Below are positions 51,081 to 61,764 of a stretch of 64,000 bases of DNA, piece after piece. Position 1 is the stretch's first letter. Each line of letters opens with the position of its first letter. Source of the stretch: Chloroflexi bacterium AL-N1. GTDB taxonomy: Bacteria; Chloroflexota; Chloroflexia; Chloroflexales; Roseiflexaceae. The stretch is taken from contig WYDT01000027.1 in the NCBI GenBank assembly GCA_013122435.1, positions 25,320-89,319 on the forward strand. Direction: 5' to 3'. The position numbers were made by a program, and so were the translations under genes. The notes under the pieces were generated by a model. That model was not told where the DNA came from, did not search any database, and was given only the letters and a program-made list of their open reading frames with translations.

Positions 51081-54000
51081 ATGGTATGTAATCGTTTTTT
51101 TGTTGTTTTTTTCATCCTGCTCTCATTTGTAGCCGGAAATTTTGTGGCTTCTGAACAACCAGTGGTCATAGCTGCGGTTAATAATTATGTGGTGGACAAT
51201 GCTGGAGATAGTAATCTAGCAAGTGACCCTGATGCTTGTACTTCGGGAAATTCATGCTCACTACGTCAAGCAATCGAACGCTCTAATAGTGACACTGGCT
51301 CAAGTGAGATTACATTTCAGATTCTTGCTAATCCTGCAAATGGCTATGATAGTACGACAGGAACTTGGACAATAGAACCAAATTCTCCTTTGCCGACACT
51401 AAGTGCTGGCGATACTACTATTTTAGGACGCAATGATAACGTTGGTGGAACATCACGAATTGTTCTTGATGGTTCTTCAGTACCGACCAGCAACGCGGTT
51501 GGTTTTAGGATCAATTCAGCCAACAACGTTATTGAGCAAATGACAGTAATCAATTTTGGTGGTACAAGTACCACATCTGGTATTGGTATCCGTATTTTTA
51601 CATCCAGTGCAGTTAATAATACTATTGCAGGTAACTACATTGGGAATCGACCAGCTAATACAACACCGTTTCCTAATCGAAGGGTCGGTATCCAGATAGA
51701 TAATGGTGCAACCGACAACATTATTGGTCTTGGTATTGATCCTGGAGATCGTAACGTAATCAGTGGAAATGGAACTGGGGGGACTGGAAATGGAGTCCTT
51801 GTGCTCAACGCTCCTGGTAATAAAATTCAAGGCAATTATATTGGTATTGCCATATCAGCATCCAGTACTATTGCTCTTCCTAATGCTGGTTTTGGGATTG
51901 AAATTTCCGACAGTAGTGGAAATATCGTTGGTAGGTCTTCGGATGGTGGTTTCACCTCCAATCCCCGTAATATTGTTTCTGGGAATGGCAGTGATGGAAT
52001 ACTCATAACAGGGGAAGCTAGTACTGAGAATGAGATTAGAGACAATTACATTGGTGTCAATGAACTTGGTGACACCAGTTTGAGTAATGGTGGGAGTGGT
52101 ATCCAGATAGCTGCTGAGGCTAAAAATAACCTCATAACAGGTTCTATCATTAGTGGTAATAGTACCTACGGTATTTTGATTACAGACAATCAGACTGCGG
52201 GAAATCAAATACTCAGTAACAGGATTGGAGTGAATATAGATGGAGATGCGCCAATAGCTAATGGTAGTAGTGGCGTACGGGTCCAGAATAGTGCTTATGG
52301 TAATGTAATTGGTTCCGTCGGCCAGCCGAATATTATTTCTGGGAATGACGGATACGGTGTTTCCTTTGGGGCCAAAGCATTGGCGACCGAACCAAATAGT
52401 ATCATCGGTAACATCATTGGCCTGAATGTTGGGGGTAATGGACCCGTTCCTAACACCTCCGGTGGGGTTATTCTCAACGCAGATTCGCGGGTCAATGTGG
52501 TTGGTGGTGCTGGTGACGGCGAAGGGAATATCATTGGTGGTAATACCGGACCAGGGGTTGTTATTAGTGGAACCAATGCATTGAGCAACACGGTTGTTGG
52601 CAACTTTATCGGCACTGATGATGAAGGAGGGAGTTTGGGGAATGATGGGAGTGGTATTGTTGTTGGTGGTGGTGCGACATTTACGCGTATCGGTGGTTCT
52701 GCTGAAGAAGGTAACGTTATTGCACTGAACACTGGTGATGGTATTCAGGTCACTGGATCTGACACATTCTCTACGACCATTCGTTCCAATGCCATTGGCT
52801 ATATCGAAGAGGTAGACGCATCGCTTGGAAATGGTAGAAATGGTGTGAGTGTGCTCGATGGCGCACAAGCCACTGCGATTCTGAGCAACCAGATTTCAGG
52901 GAATGCTGGTAAGGGTATCAATCTCGACCCTGCCACGACTGATGATGCTGGTAACGGGTCGAACTCGAACCATGATATCAACCCACCGTTTGATCTGCGG
53001 CTGAACCAGTCTGGACAGCTTACTGGCCGAATCCTGGTGGATGGAGCACCGGCCTCTTGTGTAACATGTACACTGCAGATCTTTACTCCTGATCTCGATA
53101 TTCTTGATGGGCAGGGGCTTAATCAGATTAATACTGTACCGCAGATCGATAGCACCGGTAATTTCACTGCGACATTGCCAGGTGTTCCCAAGCAGATCGC
53201 GGTAACGGCCACAGATCTTGCAGGCAATACATCCGAATTTGCAGTCTTTGATGCGACCGTTGAGTTAGAGATTGAAGCTCCCCAAACAGCAAATGCTTTC
53301 CCGACAGAAACAGTTATTTATCCACATACTGTGAGAAACGTTGGGACGGTTGATTTGGAGGATTTGACGTTAATCGGTAATTCGACATTAGGTTGGACAA
53401 CAGCCTTTACGCCAAGTGGTCAGTTTGCTTTAGAAGCAGGTGGAGAAGCGGATGTGGCCTTGTTCCTTACATTGCCCATAGGTACCGATCCAAGCGTTAT
53501 AGCTGGTTCAGTTGATGAAACTGGTGTTACGGTACAGTCGGTTGCTCTACCGGATTCAGCGGCAACTGTGACCAATACGACCACTGTTTCTTCCGCATTC
53601 GTGTTAAACGTTGAACCACTAGGGCTGACTGGGAGCAATATACCTGGTGAGACAATTCCATATGTCCATACGATTACCAATCTTGGTAACCTGACTGGAA
53701 CGGTTGAACTAGAAGTCGAGACAGAATTTGCGAACTGGACGACTGAACTCACGCCAACCAGTATTTTCTTGCCACCGGGACAGGCTACGCCAGCGACAGT
53801 CAGGGTGACCATTCCATCCGATGCGATTAGCAATACAAGGGTTGATACAACGCTTACGATCAACACAGTTGATCCGCTTGATGTGTTGACTCCCACGCTT
53901 ATTCTGACCGATACGACCATTGTGGCGTTAGCACCGGAAGCACAGATTAGTCCGCTGAACGTGGAGGTTGATGGGGTTTCAGGCGAGGTGGCGCGGTTGC

Positions 54001-54329
54001 AACATACCGTCACGAATCTGAGCAACGGCCCTGCAACGTTCAGGTTAACAGCTGTATCGAGCCTGGGTAGTGAGATTTCTTTTGTCTCGCTGAATCCCAG
54101 TATTCCGATTGCCAGTGATGGCACATTTACCCTTGATACCGAAGGTAACAATGTGTTGAATTTCGCTGTTGAAGTTACTGTGAGCCCAACAGCGCGTACT
54201 GGTGATATCGATCAAATTGCAATTAGTTTGTTCAATCAGGATGGCATTCTCATTGCGGGTGCTCAGGATCAGATTAATGTTGTACAAGGCTTAATGACCG
54301 ATATTTACCTGCCAATTATCCGACGATAG
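51081..54329 (+). CDS. Secreted parallel-beta-helix surface protein 1 (three NEW3-like repeats)
   Basis: 1082 residues. Signal peptide-like start (FFVVFFILLSFVAGNFVAS). A CSLREAI-type domain follows (SDPDACTSGNSCSLRQAIE). Residues 100-620 are parallel-beta-helix repeats rich in Asn and Gly (NVISGNGTGG, NIIGGNTGPGVVISG, IRDNYIGVNELG). Then a Cys-pair module (CVTCTLQIF) and three NEW3-like repeats, each with xHTxxNxG and a final VTVTxP-like strand. The chain ends TDIYLPIIRR. Start at ATG 51081 with GGGGA upstream. Probably an adhesin, sheath or surface protein. First of three tandem paralogues. Confidence 0.75.
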   Translation: MVCNRFFVVFFILLSFVAGNFVASEQPVVIAAVNNYVVDNAGDSNLASDPDACTSGNSCSLRQAIERSNSDTGSSEITFQILANPANGYDSTTGTWTIEPNSPLPTLSAGDTTILGRNDNVGGTSRIVLDGSSVPTSNAVGFRINSANNVIEQMTVINFGGTSTTSGIGIRIFTSSAVNNTIAGNYIGNRPANTTPFPNRRVGIQIDNGATDNIIGLGIDPGDRNVISGNGTGGTGNGVLVLNAPGNKIQGNYIGIAISASSTIALPNAGFGIEISDSSGNIVGRSSDGGFTSNPRNIVSGNGSDGILITGEASTENEIRDNYIGVNELGDTSLSNGGSGIQIAAEAKNNLITGSIISGNSTYGILITDNQTAGNQILSNRIGVNIDGDAPIANGSSGVRVQNSAYGNVIGSVGQPNIISGNDGYGVSFGAKALATEPNSIIGNIIGLNVGGNGPVPNTSGGVILNADSRVNVVGGAGDGEGNIIGGNTGPGVVISGTNALSNTVVGNFIGTDDEGGSLGNDGSGIVVGGGATFTRIGGSAEEGNVIALNTGDGIQVTGSDTFSTTIRSNAIGYIEEVDASLGNGRNGVSVLDGAQATAILSNQISGNAGKGINLDPATTDDAGNGSNSNHDINPPFDLRLNQSGQLTGRILVDGAPASCVTCTLQIFTPDLDILDGQGLNQINTVPQIDSTGNFTATLPGVPKQIAVTATDLAGNTSEFAVFDATVELEIEAPQTANAFPTETVIYPHTVRNVGTVDLEDLTLIGNSTLGWTTAFTPSGQFALEAGGEADVALFLTLPIGTDPSVIAGSVDETGVTVQSVALPDSAATVTNTTTVSSAFVLNVEPLGLTGSNIPGETIPYVHTITNLGNLTGTVELEVETEFANWTTELTPTSIFLPPGQATPATVRVTIPSDAISNTRVDTTLTINTVDPLDVLTPTLILTDTTIVALAPEAQISPLNVEVDGVSGEVARLQHTVTNLSNGPATFRLTAVSSLGSEISFVSLNPSIPIASDGTFTLDTEGNNVLNFAVEVTVSPTARTGDIDQIAISLFNQDGILIAGAQDQINVVQGLMTDIYLPIIRR

Positions 54330-54380
54330 TCGTATACACCTCATAGCTTTACGTATGCGCGATATATGGAAGTTGATAAT

Positions 54381-54419
54381 GTGATGCGTGTGAGTGTATC
54401 CCCACGCTCCACGCATCAC
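54381..54419 (+). terminator. Strong hairpin after beta-helix gene 1
   Basis: GTGATGCGTG / CACGCATCAC, 10-bp perfect outer stem with an inner GAGTG/CGCTC part. No T-run. Likely separates the first and second paralogues. Confidence 0.5.
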
Positions 54420-54468
54420 TGTGGAACCTAGATAATATCATGTTGACAAACCAATAGTGAGGTGCATC

Positions 54469-56235
54469 GTGCCAATCTCTTCTCGCCGTCTTAGTTCGTT
54501 GGTGGTGATCGCACTTGTGGTCGTGTCGGTGTTTAGTGCTCGTCCTGCTCTGGCCAATGATTTTGTGGTGACGAGTTTTGAGGACAGTGGTCCTGGAACG
54601 TTACGTCAGGCGATTCTTGATGCGAATGCCAGTTTTGGCCCCGATACCATCACGTTTAGTACTGGTGGGACTATCAATCTTCTGTCGCCACTTCCCGAAA
54701 TCATCGGCGGTGATCTGACCATCGATGGAACAGTCCCCTCAGGCGGTACCATTCCACAAGTTGAATTGCGAGGAAATGGAACAGTTGAAGGACAGGGACT
54801 TCTCATCAAGTCGTCAAATAATACAATCCGTGGGTTTATTATCAATGGATTTAACGCTTCGCTCACAAGGGACAAGGGCGGCGCGGGGATTGTTATTTCG
54901 GCGGTTGCTGTAGCAGCGGCCAGTAATAACACCGTTGAATATTCTTATATCGGTACCAATGTAGCTGGGACCGATATTGGATTTGAGAACAAACCAATCA
55001 ACAATTTTTATGGTGGTGTTCTGCTGTTGGGTGGTGCCAGTGACAATATTGTGCAAAACAATGTCATCTCGGGGAACTTTGGCCCCGGAGTGAGTATTGA
55101 GCGCGGAGATTTTGGGACAAGTGAGAAAATCCAGAGCGGCAATATCATTCGCAACAATCTGATTGGGCTTGATGCTACTGGTGCCAACGCCCTTGCCAAT
55201 GATTTTTCGGGCGTATCAATTAGTGATAATTCAAATGCGAATATTATTGGTCCTGGCAACGTCATTAGTGGCAATGGGCGCGATAGTTTTGTGCCACCGT
55301 ACGGCGTGTTGATTGATGGTAGCCTGTCTGATGGTGGGTATATACGTGATAACAAGGTGCAGGGCAACCTGATTGGTACCGATCAGAATGGCAGGATGAG
55401 TATTCCCAACCGTGGTGGTGGGGTGCAGGTGAGTTCATCAGAGAACACACTGATTGGTGGACCGAATGAAGCAGATCGCAATATCATCGCTGGTAACCCA
55501 ACTGCAGGTGTAACGGTTGAGCGGGCGCTTGATACTCCTTCGGATGAGGTAGGTACTGTGGGGATTACGATCCAGAATAACTGGATCGGGTTGGGAGCGA
55601 ACCGTGAGCCGCTTGGTAATACAGATGTTGGTGTTTTGATACATCGTGGTGCGCGGGGTGTCACGGTTGGCCCCGATAACCTTATTTCATACAACCAGCG
55701 AGATGGTGTGCATATCAAAGGTATTGAAGAAGCAACACCCGAAGAGCAAACCCGTGACAACGTTATCAGCAGTAATCGGGTTACGAACAACAATGCCGAT
55801 GGTATTCTCATCTCAGATGGTGCAATCAACAATCGTATTACCGGGACGACGACGAATGCAAATGGTGGGGACGGTATTGCGTTCGAGAGTGGTGGTAATC
55901 TGGATGGCACAGTTCGCCCGTTGTTAAATAACCTCACGCTTACAGACACGACGGTATCGGGCACCTTGCTTAACACCGAGAGTTGTACTCCTGATTGTAC
56001 TATTGAGGTATTTAGTGGTTTTGGCAGTGATCCTGGCGAAGGTCTGATCTACCACACTGGCACGACAGCGACGGATACCTTTAGTGTTGACGTGCCGTTG
56101 TGTCGTCCCTTCCTGCTCTTCACCGTTACTGATGGTAGTGGAAATACCTCGTCATTTGGTAGTCAAATTGGGCCCTTCGCTCAGTGTGATGCCTGGGTCG
56201 TAGGACGTGCATTTCTTCCATTAACCATACACTAG
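54469..56235 (+). CDS. Secreted parallel-beta-helix surface protein 2 (no NEW3 repeats)
   Basis: 588 residues from a GTG at 54469 with GAGG 6 bp upstream. Signal peptide SSLVVIALVVVSVFSARPALA, then DFVVTSFEDSGPGTLRQAI, an N-terminal cap shared with protein 3. Parallel-beta-helix repeats fill residues 90-500 (VVQNNVISGNFGPGVSI, GPGNVISGNGRD, NRVTNNNADGILISDG). A C-terminal Cys module (CTPDCTIEVF ... FAQC) ends in RAFLPLTIH, a weaker version of the LPxxRR tail. Close in sequence to the first 700 residues of protein 3, indicating duplication. Confidence 0.75.
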   Translation: MPISSRRLSSLVVIALVVVSVFSARPALANDFVVTSFEDSGPGTLRQAILDANASFGPDTITFSTGGTINLLSPLPEIIGGDLTIDGTVPSGGTIPQVELRGNGTVEGQGLLIKSSNNTIRGFIINGFNASLTRDKGGAGIVISAVAVAAASNNTVEYSYIGTNVAGTDIGFENKPINNFYGGVLLLGGASDNIVQNNVISGNFGPGVSIERGDFGTSEKIQSGNIIRNNLIGLDATGANALANDFSGVSISDNSNANIIGPGNVISGNGRDSFVPPYGVLIDGSLSDGGYIRDNKVQGNLIGTDQNGRMSIPNRGGGVQVSSSENTLIGGPNEADRNIIAGNPTAGVTVERALDTPSDEVGTVGITIQNNWIGLGANREPLGNTDVGVLIHRGARGVTVGPDNLISYNQRDGVHIKGIEEATPEEQTRDNVISSNRVTNNNADGILISDGAINNRITGTTTNANGGDGIAFESGGNLDGTVRPLLNNLTLTDTTVSGTLLNTESCTPDCTIEVFSGFGSDPGEGLIYHTGTTATDTFSVDVPLCRPFLLFTVTDGSGNTSSFGSQIGPFAQCDAWVVGRAFLPLTIH

Positions 56236-56256
56236 TATCTGTGGTTTTATATTTGT

Positions 56257-56279
56257 CGAGGGGATGAAAATGCCCCTCG
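56257..56279 (+). terminator. Hairpin after beta-helix gene 2
   Basis: CGAGGGG / CCCCTCG 7-bp stem, loop ATGAAAATG, 22 bp after the stop. No T-run. Confidence 0.45.
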
Positions 56280-56490
56280 GCTCCATACCTTCCCGACAAC
56301 TTCGTAATGTCATTCTCTTCTTTACTGAAATTGATAGTAACGGTGATGTCCAGTTATACGGTATTCAATTAGTCTATTGAGAGTAATACTGAAATAGAAA
56401 TGTACTTCTGCTTTTAGTTTCTAATGTTTGGTTTTATCTGCGCTGGTTGGGCATGCAAATGTTCGCTGGCTACACGCAAGGAGCAGTCTT

Positions 56491-59400
56491 GTGTCTTCAT
56501 CTTCTCGACAACGCATTCTGTTTGCAATCCTGATTATGTTGTCGGCGCTGCTGCCGCTAGCCCAACCAGCGTATGCCAACAGCTATGTGGTAACCAGTTT
56601 TGCCGATAGTGGGGCCGGAACGTTACGACAGGCAATTATTGATGCGAATAACAGCGCTGGTGCCGATACAATTACCTTTAGCAATCCAGGAACTATCACC
56701 CTATCGACTCCACTGCCTGCCCTGACAGGCGGTAATATCACCATCGATGGGACCGTGCCAGCAGGTGGCACTACGCCAAGGATTGAGGTGCGAGGGAATG
56801 GAAATACTGCAGGTCCGGGCATCCTTATTAAATCCTCTGGGAATACTATTCGTGGTCTTATTATTAACGGCTTTAATTTTGCACCAACCCAACTCAAAGG
56901 AGCTGGTATTGTCATTACATCATATGATGTTTCTGGTGCTAATAACAATACGATTGAACATTCCTATATAGGAACAAACTCTGCAGGTTCAGATTTTGGG
57001 TTTGATAGTCTTCCGTTCAATAATTTTAATGGTGGGGTGTTACTTCTAGAAGGAGCAAGCAGTAACATTGTTCAGAATAATGTTATTTCAGGAAATTACG
57101 GTCCTGGGGTGTTTATTGGGCAGGATGGCATCACTCTTGGTTCTAAAATTCAGAGCGGTAATATCATTCGTAACAATATTATTGGTTTAAATGCTACTGG
57201 CAATGCAGAAATCAGAAATGATTCTGCGGGTGTATCGATTAGTAATAATTCAAATAATAATATAATCGGCCCAAATAATACTATTAGTGCTAATGGTCGT
57301 GATAGTGCTTTTCCTCCATATGGTATAGAGATAAATGGAAAGGTGAGTTCCGGGGGGTATATTCAAGGAAATGTTGTCCAAGAAAATCGCATAGGAACTA
57401 ATCTAAGTGGCACCAGCAGTATTCCTAATCGTGGTGGGGGAGTATTAATTAGTTCTTCTGAAAATACAGTTGTGGGAGGATCGAACTCCAGCGATAAAAA
57501 TATTATTTCTGGTGGTAATGATAAGGCAGGTGTTGCGGTTGCCGAGGCAAATGATACCCCTACCGGAGAAATTCGTGTAATCAATGCGAAAATTCAAAAT
57601 AATTGGATTGGTTTAGGTTCGACAGGAGCAGCCTTTAACACAGGCGGTCAAGGTGTTTTATTACACCTGCGAGCTGCTGGTGTGCTGGTAACTGAAAATG
57701 TGATCAGTGGTAATCGAGATGGAGTGCAAATTATTGGCCGTATTAATGAAACTGATCCTGCTCGACATCCACGCAACAATACCGTTAGTGATAACTTGAT
57801 AGGCACAACAACTGATGGCAACGGTATCAGACCTAATAGTCGCCATGGTATTGTAGTACGAGGTGCGGCATCTGGTAATGTTATTACGGGCAACCGTATT
57901 GCGGGGAATGGCTCTTCAGGTGTCACACTGGAAGATGACTCTATTTACGGGACTTCAACCCCTCAGGCAACCCGCAACAACACGATCTCAAATAACGAAA
58001 TCATCAATAATGGTCCCACAGGTGTGCAAATACTGGCTGGTAGTTTCAATAACACCATTGGTCCTGGCAACACGGTTCGAAACCATGGGGTGTCGAATAC
58101 AGGCGCTGTTTTGCTACAGGGTACGAATACCCGCTCAAACACCATCAAGGGCAACACCATCACCAATAACCAGATTGGTGTGTATTTGACAGCACGTGCA
58201 ACCAACAACACGATTGGTGGTAGCGGAAATGGTGATGGTAACCAGATTTCAAATAATGCCTCGCATGGTGTTCTTATCTCTGGTATAGAGACTGATGGCA
58301 ATACAGTGCAAAATAATCGTGTGGAGAATAATGCGGCAAACGGCATCCTTGTAAATAATGGAGCTGTTGAGAACCGCATTACGGGTACAACGACCGATAG
58401 CAACACTGGGCGTGGTATTGCGCTGGCAGCCGGTGGGAATCGGCAGGGTGATTCAAATCTGCCTGGATTGAGTGGTATTTCGGTTACAGGTACAAACCTG
58501 TCTGCAACGGCTAGCAACTGTAGTGGCGGTTGCACAGTCGAGATCTTTACCGACGATACGCCTCTATCAGACGAGGGGCCCACCTTCCTCACACGGGCAA
58601 CCAATGTCAATGGCTCATTTAGTTTAAGTATTGCCGGGTGTAAGCCGCACCTTATCTTCACCATTGCCGACAGCAGTGGCAATACCTCAGAGTTTCGTAA
58701 TCCACAAGGGCCATTTAGCCAATGTCTGCCTGTTGAGCCTGGTGTAGCGCTTACAGCGGCCAATCCATCGACAAAAACCGTTGAGCCTGGTCAATCGGCT
58801 ACCTACAACCATCGTGTTACAAACACTGGTACGGCTAGTGGCACTTTCAATGTAAGCATTTCTTCTACGCAGGGCTGGGCAACCGATGATTTCCCTGATG
58901 CCGATGTGGTGCTGGCACCCAATCAGTTCCGAGATTTCACCGTCACCGTAACAGTGCCACCAAGTGCACAGGTCCCCAGCGAGGATCGTACAACGGTAAC
59001 TGCAAGTGTGGGTAGTGAGACGGCCCAGCGCACCGATACCACCGTTGTCGCGCAGGTGGGCGGGGTAGCATTTGCGCCCGACCGTGAGCAAACCACGCCG
59101 ATCGATTTGCCGGGATCGGCAACTTATACCCACGTGCTGACCAACACTGGCAATGGGCAAGATGTGTTTGATCTGATCGGTAGTGTTGATACTGGTGGCG
59201 TGACGGGTGTGACGTTTAATTTCGATCCGCCTTCACCGATCACTCTCAATCCTGGACAAGCGCAAACTATTGAAGTAACAGTGAACTTCCCGACCAGTGT
59301 CTCTGTCCCGCTTGTTGTGACCCGTGTAGAGGCGCAGTCACGTGCCGATGGTGATGTATCTGACGACGTGACGCAGACAACCACTATTGAGTTAGCGCCC

Positions 59401-61740
59401 ATCCCTCGGTTGACTCCTGATGGTCAATCGCAGTCGGGTGATCCCGGCACATCAGTGACCTATATCCATACGCTTCAGAATATTGGGAGCGAGTCGGGCG
59501 ATTTCCGTCTTGACGTGAATCTGGCTGATTGGAACTACACCATTGTTCCGAATGAGGGTGATGCGATTCCACTCGATCCGGGCCAGACCACACCTGTCAC
59601 CCTTACGGTTGATATTCCTGCTGCGGTGCTTGTGGGTGACTCACGTGAGGCAACTGTTACCGCGTCGGTGGACGGCAATTCGGTGACGGATGATGCGAAG
59701 GATCTCACAACGGCGTTGCTTGTGCCATCACTGACTTTTGTTGCGGACGAGGCGCGTAATGCTGGACCGGGTGAGACGATTACCTATGTTCATACATTGA
59801 CGAACACAGGCAATGGCATCGATACGTTTACGGTAACAGCCAGTCCACCAAATGGGTGGCAGGCTAGTATTTTGCCTGTGGGTGAAATTACGCTGGAGCG
59901 CAACGCCAGCCAGCCTGTGACACTCACACTCACCGTGCCACAGGGTATAGCACAGGGCCTCTACGACACCATCGTCACGGCACAATCTACCAGTGATGTT
60001 GCAGTCGAGGAAAGTGTTACTGACACAACGACGGTAGTACCTGCGGCGGTCCCACGCTTCGATGCCCCACAAATGCAAGCCACCGACCCTGAGGTTACTG
60101 TTGACTTTGAGCATACTCTCACCAACGTTGGGAATATTGATGGGGCGTTCGATCTGACCGTTGAAGGTCTTCCAGTCGGATGGACATCGTCGTTTACTCC
60201 GGCGGCTTCTGTCAACATAAATGAAGGCGATAATGCGCAGGTAACGGTACTGATTACGCCGCCAGATGGTACGCTTGCTGGCAACTACGACTTTGTGGTA
60301 CGTGCGACGGCTCAGGGTGGCACCAATGCGACCGCCACAGTTGTTGATACTGTTGAAGTCAATCGTAAGGCAGCCTTGGCTCTGGTGAGTGATGAGGCGA
60401 ATACCGAGCCACCCAACACGGTCGTGACCACTACGCACACGTTGACGAATAATGGGAACTTTACCGATACGATCAATGTGGCGACAAGCGCATCGGAGGG
60501 ATGGGGTGTGCGCCCGATCCCTCCGATATTGGATATACCGGCGGGTGCCTCTGAGAAAATCGAGGTTGAATTGACTATTCCACCAGGGCAGGTAAAAGAT
60601 CTGGTCAACACGACGCTGGTAACAGCTACATCCGCATTTTCGCCATCAGTACAGGCGAGTGTACAGATTACGACCACCATCGCCGAGGCGCCGGGTGTGC
60701 TATGGATTGAGCCAGTGCTGTCGCGTGCTGGAGAGGCTGGTACGCCAGTAACCTTCACCTTTGAGTTGCTCAATAGTGGAAGCATATCGCAAACCTATGC
60801 GATGGAAATTACGGATGTGCCTGACGATTGGACGGCAACGCTCATACCAACGACCACCGCATTGCTTGAACCTGGGCAGATTTTGTCGGTGCAACTGGTG
60901 GTGCAGGTGCCTGAAGAGACACCGCTTGGTACTATAGGTGAGGTGCAGCTTCTTGCAACGTCGGAGCAGGCGGATGTGAGCGATCCACGTGGTAGGGCCG
61001 CAGCGACCGCCATTATGACTGTCGGTCCGCAATTTGGCGTTGTCATTACACCCGACAATCAGGGCTCGGCACTGCCGGGCGAGTTGGTGAGCTACACCCA
61101 CACGGTGACGAATACTGGCTTTACCACGGACACGATTATCCTTGATGTGCGTTCATCGCTTGGTTGGCAGGCCGATGTGTCGCCGGTAAGTGTGTTCCTG
61201 GAGCCGGGGGAAACGGCGCCAGTCACAGTCACGGTGCTTGTGCCGCTGTTTGTTAATGCGGGAACCGTGGATCTCACGATTGTGTCAGCGCGTTCTGCCT
61301 CAGACCCACGTGCACCATCAGGTGAAGCAGTTGACACGACAACAGCACTCCAGTATGCTGGTGTTGATATTTCATCGGGACGGGCTGTATTATTGGAACC
61401 TGGCAAGCTAGTCAGTTTTGATCATCAGGTTTTGAACATAGGCAATGGACGGGATACGTTTGTTATCTCAGTGACACAAACGTTGGACTGGGATCTGACG
61501 CTTACACCGACGACCACACCACGGTTGTCACGTAATATTCGCTTCCCGGTGGAGGTTGATGTACAGATCCCGGCTGATGTTGATCCTGTGTCCATCAATG
61601 AGATTACGGTCATGGCAACATCTGAATTTGATCCTGCGATATCATCGCGTCTTGTCAACATCATTGCTCCGCTTACGGTACAACAAGAACCACCGAGAGC
61701 GCAGGATTATACGATTCATCTGCCGATAATCCGGCGTTGA
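56491..61740 (+). CDS. Giant secreted parallel-beta-helix protein 3 (nine NEW3-like repeats)
   Basis: 1749 residues from a GTG at 56491 with AAGGAG 7 bp upstream. Signal peptide RILFAILIMLSALLPLAQPAYA, then SYVVTSFADSGAGTLRQAI. Beta-helix coils run to about residue 680 (NNVISGNYGPGVFIG, NNTIGGSGNGDGNQISN, NNRVENNAANGILV). A Cys module (CSGGCTVEIF ... FSQC) leads to nine repeats of about 105 residues with the pattern PGxxxTYxHTLTNTGN ... GW ... LxPGxxxxVTVTVxVP, like NEW3/CARDB stalk domains. It ends YTIHLPIIRR. Likely a long stalked surface protein. 24 bp before aroQ. Confidence 0.78.
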   Translation: MSSSSRQRILFAILIMLSALLPLAQPAYANSYVVTSFADSGAGTLRQAIIDANNSAGADTITFSNPGTITLSTPLPALTGGNITIDGTVPAGGTTPRIEVRGNGNTAGPGILIKSSGNTIRGLIINGFNFAPTQLKGAGIVITSYDVSGANNNTIEHSYIGTNSAGSDFGFDSLPFNNFNGGVLLLEGASSNIVQNNVISGNYGPGVFIGQDGITLGSKIQSGNIIRNNIIGLNATGNAEIRNDSAGVSISNNSNNNIIGPNNTISANGRDSAFPPYGIEINGKVSSGGYIQGNVVQENRIGTNLSGTSSIPNRGGGVLISSSENTVVGGSNSSDKNIISGGNDKAGVAVAEANDTPTGEIRVINAKIQNNWIGLGSTGAAFNTGGQGVLLHLRAAGVLVTENVISGNRDGVQIIGRINETDPARHPRNNTVSDNLIGTTTDGNGIRPNSRHGIVVRGAASGNVITGNRIAGNGSSGVTLEDDSIYGTSTPQATRNNTISNNEIINNGPTGVQILAGSFNNTIGPGNTVRNHGVSNTGAVLLQGTNTRSNTIKGNTITNNQIGVYLTARATNNTIGGSGNGDGNQISNNASHGVLISGIETDGNTVQNNRVENNAANGILVNNGAVENRITGTTTDSNTGRGIALAAGGNRQGDSNLPGLSGISVTGTNLSATASNCSGGCTVEIFTDDTPLSDEGPTFLTRATNVNGSFSLSIAGCKPHLIFTIADSSGNTSEFRNPQGPFSQCLPVEPGVALTAANPSTKTVEPGQSATYNHRVTNTGTASGTFNVSISSTQGWATDDFPDADVVLAPNQFRDFTVTVTVPPSAQVPSEDRTTVTASVGSETAQRTDTTVVAQVGGVAFAPDREQTTPIDLPGSATYTHVLTNTGNGQDVFDLIGSVDTGGVTGVTFNFDPPSPITLNPGQAQTIEVTVNFPTSVSVPLVVTRVEAQSRADGDVSDDVTQTTTIELAPIPRLTPDGQSQSGDPGTSVTYIHTLQNIGSESGDFRLDVNLADWNYTIVPNEGDAIPLDPGQTTPVTLTVDIPAAVLVGDSREATVTASVDGNSVTDDAKDLTTALLVPSLTFVADEARNAGPGETITYVHTLTNTGNGIDTFTVTASPPNGWQASILPVGEITLERNASQPVTLTLTVPQGIAQGLYDTIVTAQSTSDVAVEESVTDTTTVVPAAVPRFDAPQMQATDPEVTVDFEHTLTNVGNIDGAFDLTVEGLPVGWTSSFTPAASVNINEGDNAQVTVLITPPDGTLAGNYDFVVRATAQGGTNATATVVDTVEVNRKAALALVSDEANTEPPNTVVTTTHTLTNNGNFTDTINVATSASEGWGVRPIPPILDIPAGASEKIEVELTIPPGQVKDLVNTTLVTATSAFSPSVQASVQITTTIAEAPGVLWIEPVLSRAGEAGTPVTFTFELLNSGSISQTYAMEITDVPDDWTATLIPTTTALLEPGQILSVQLVVQVPEETPLGTIGEVQLLATSEQADVSDPRGRAAATAIMTVGPQFGVVITPDNQGSALPGELVSYTHTVTNTGFTTDTIILDVRSSLGWQADVSPVSVFLEPGETAPVTVTVLVPLFVNAGTVDLTIVSARSASDPRAPSGEAVDTTTALQYAGVDISSGRAVLLEPGKLVSFDHQVLNIGNGRDTFVISVTQTLDWDLTLTPTTTPRLSRNIRFPVEVDVQIPADVDPVSINEITVMATSEFDPAISSRLVNIIAPLTVQQEPPRAQDYTIHLPIIRR

Positions 61741-61764
61741 GTTGGGATTGAATGTAGGTATAAT

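Noticed and set aside
51855..52868. 337-codon minus-strand open frame (and another at 53420-54151)
   Set aside because: Both lie antisense to the first beta-helix gene, arise from its repetitive Asn/Gly/Thr codons, and contain no known motif.
61759..61764. TATAAT directly before the aroQ GTG as a promoter
   Set aside because: It abuts the start codon, so transcription would begin inside the gene; probably chance, with aroQ read from upstream.
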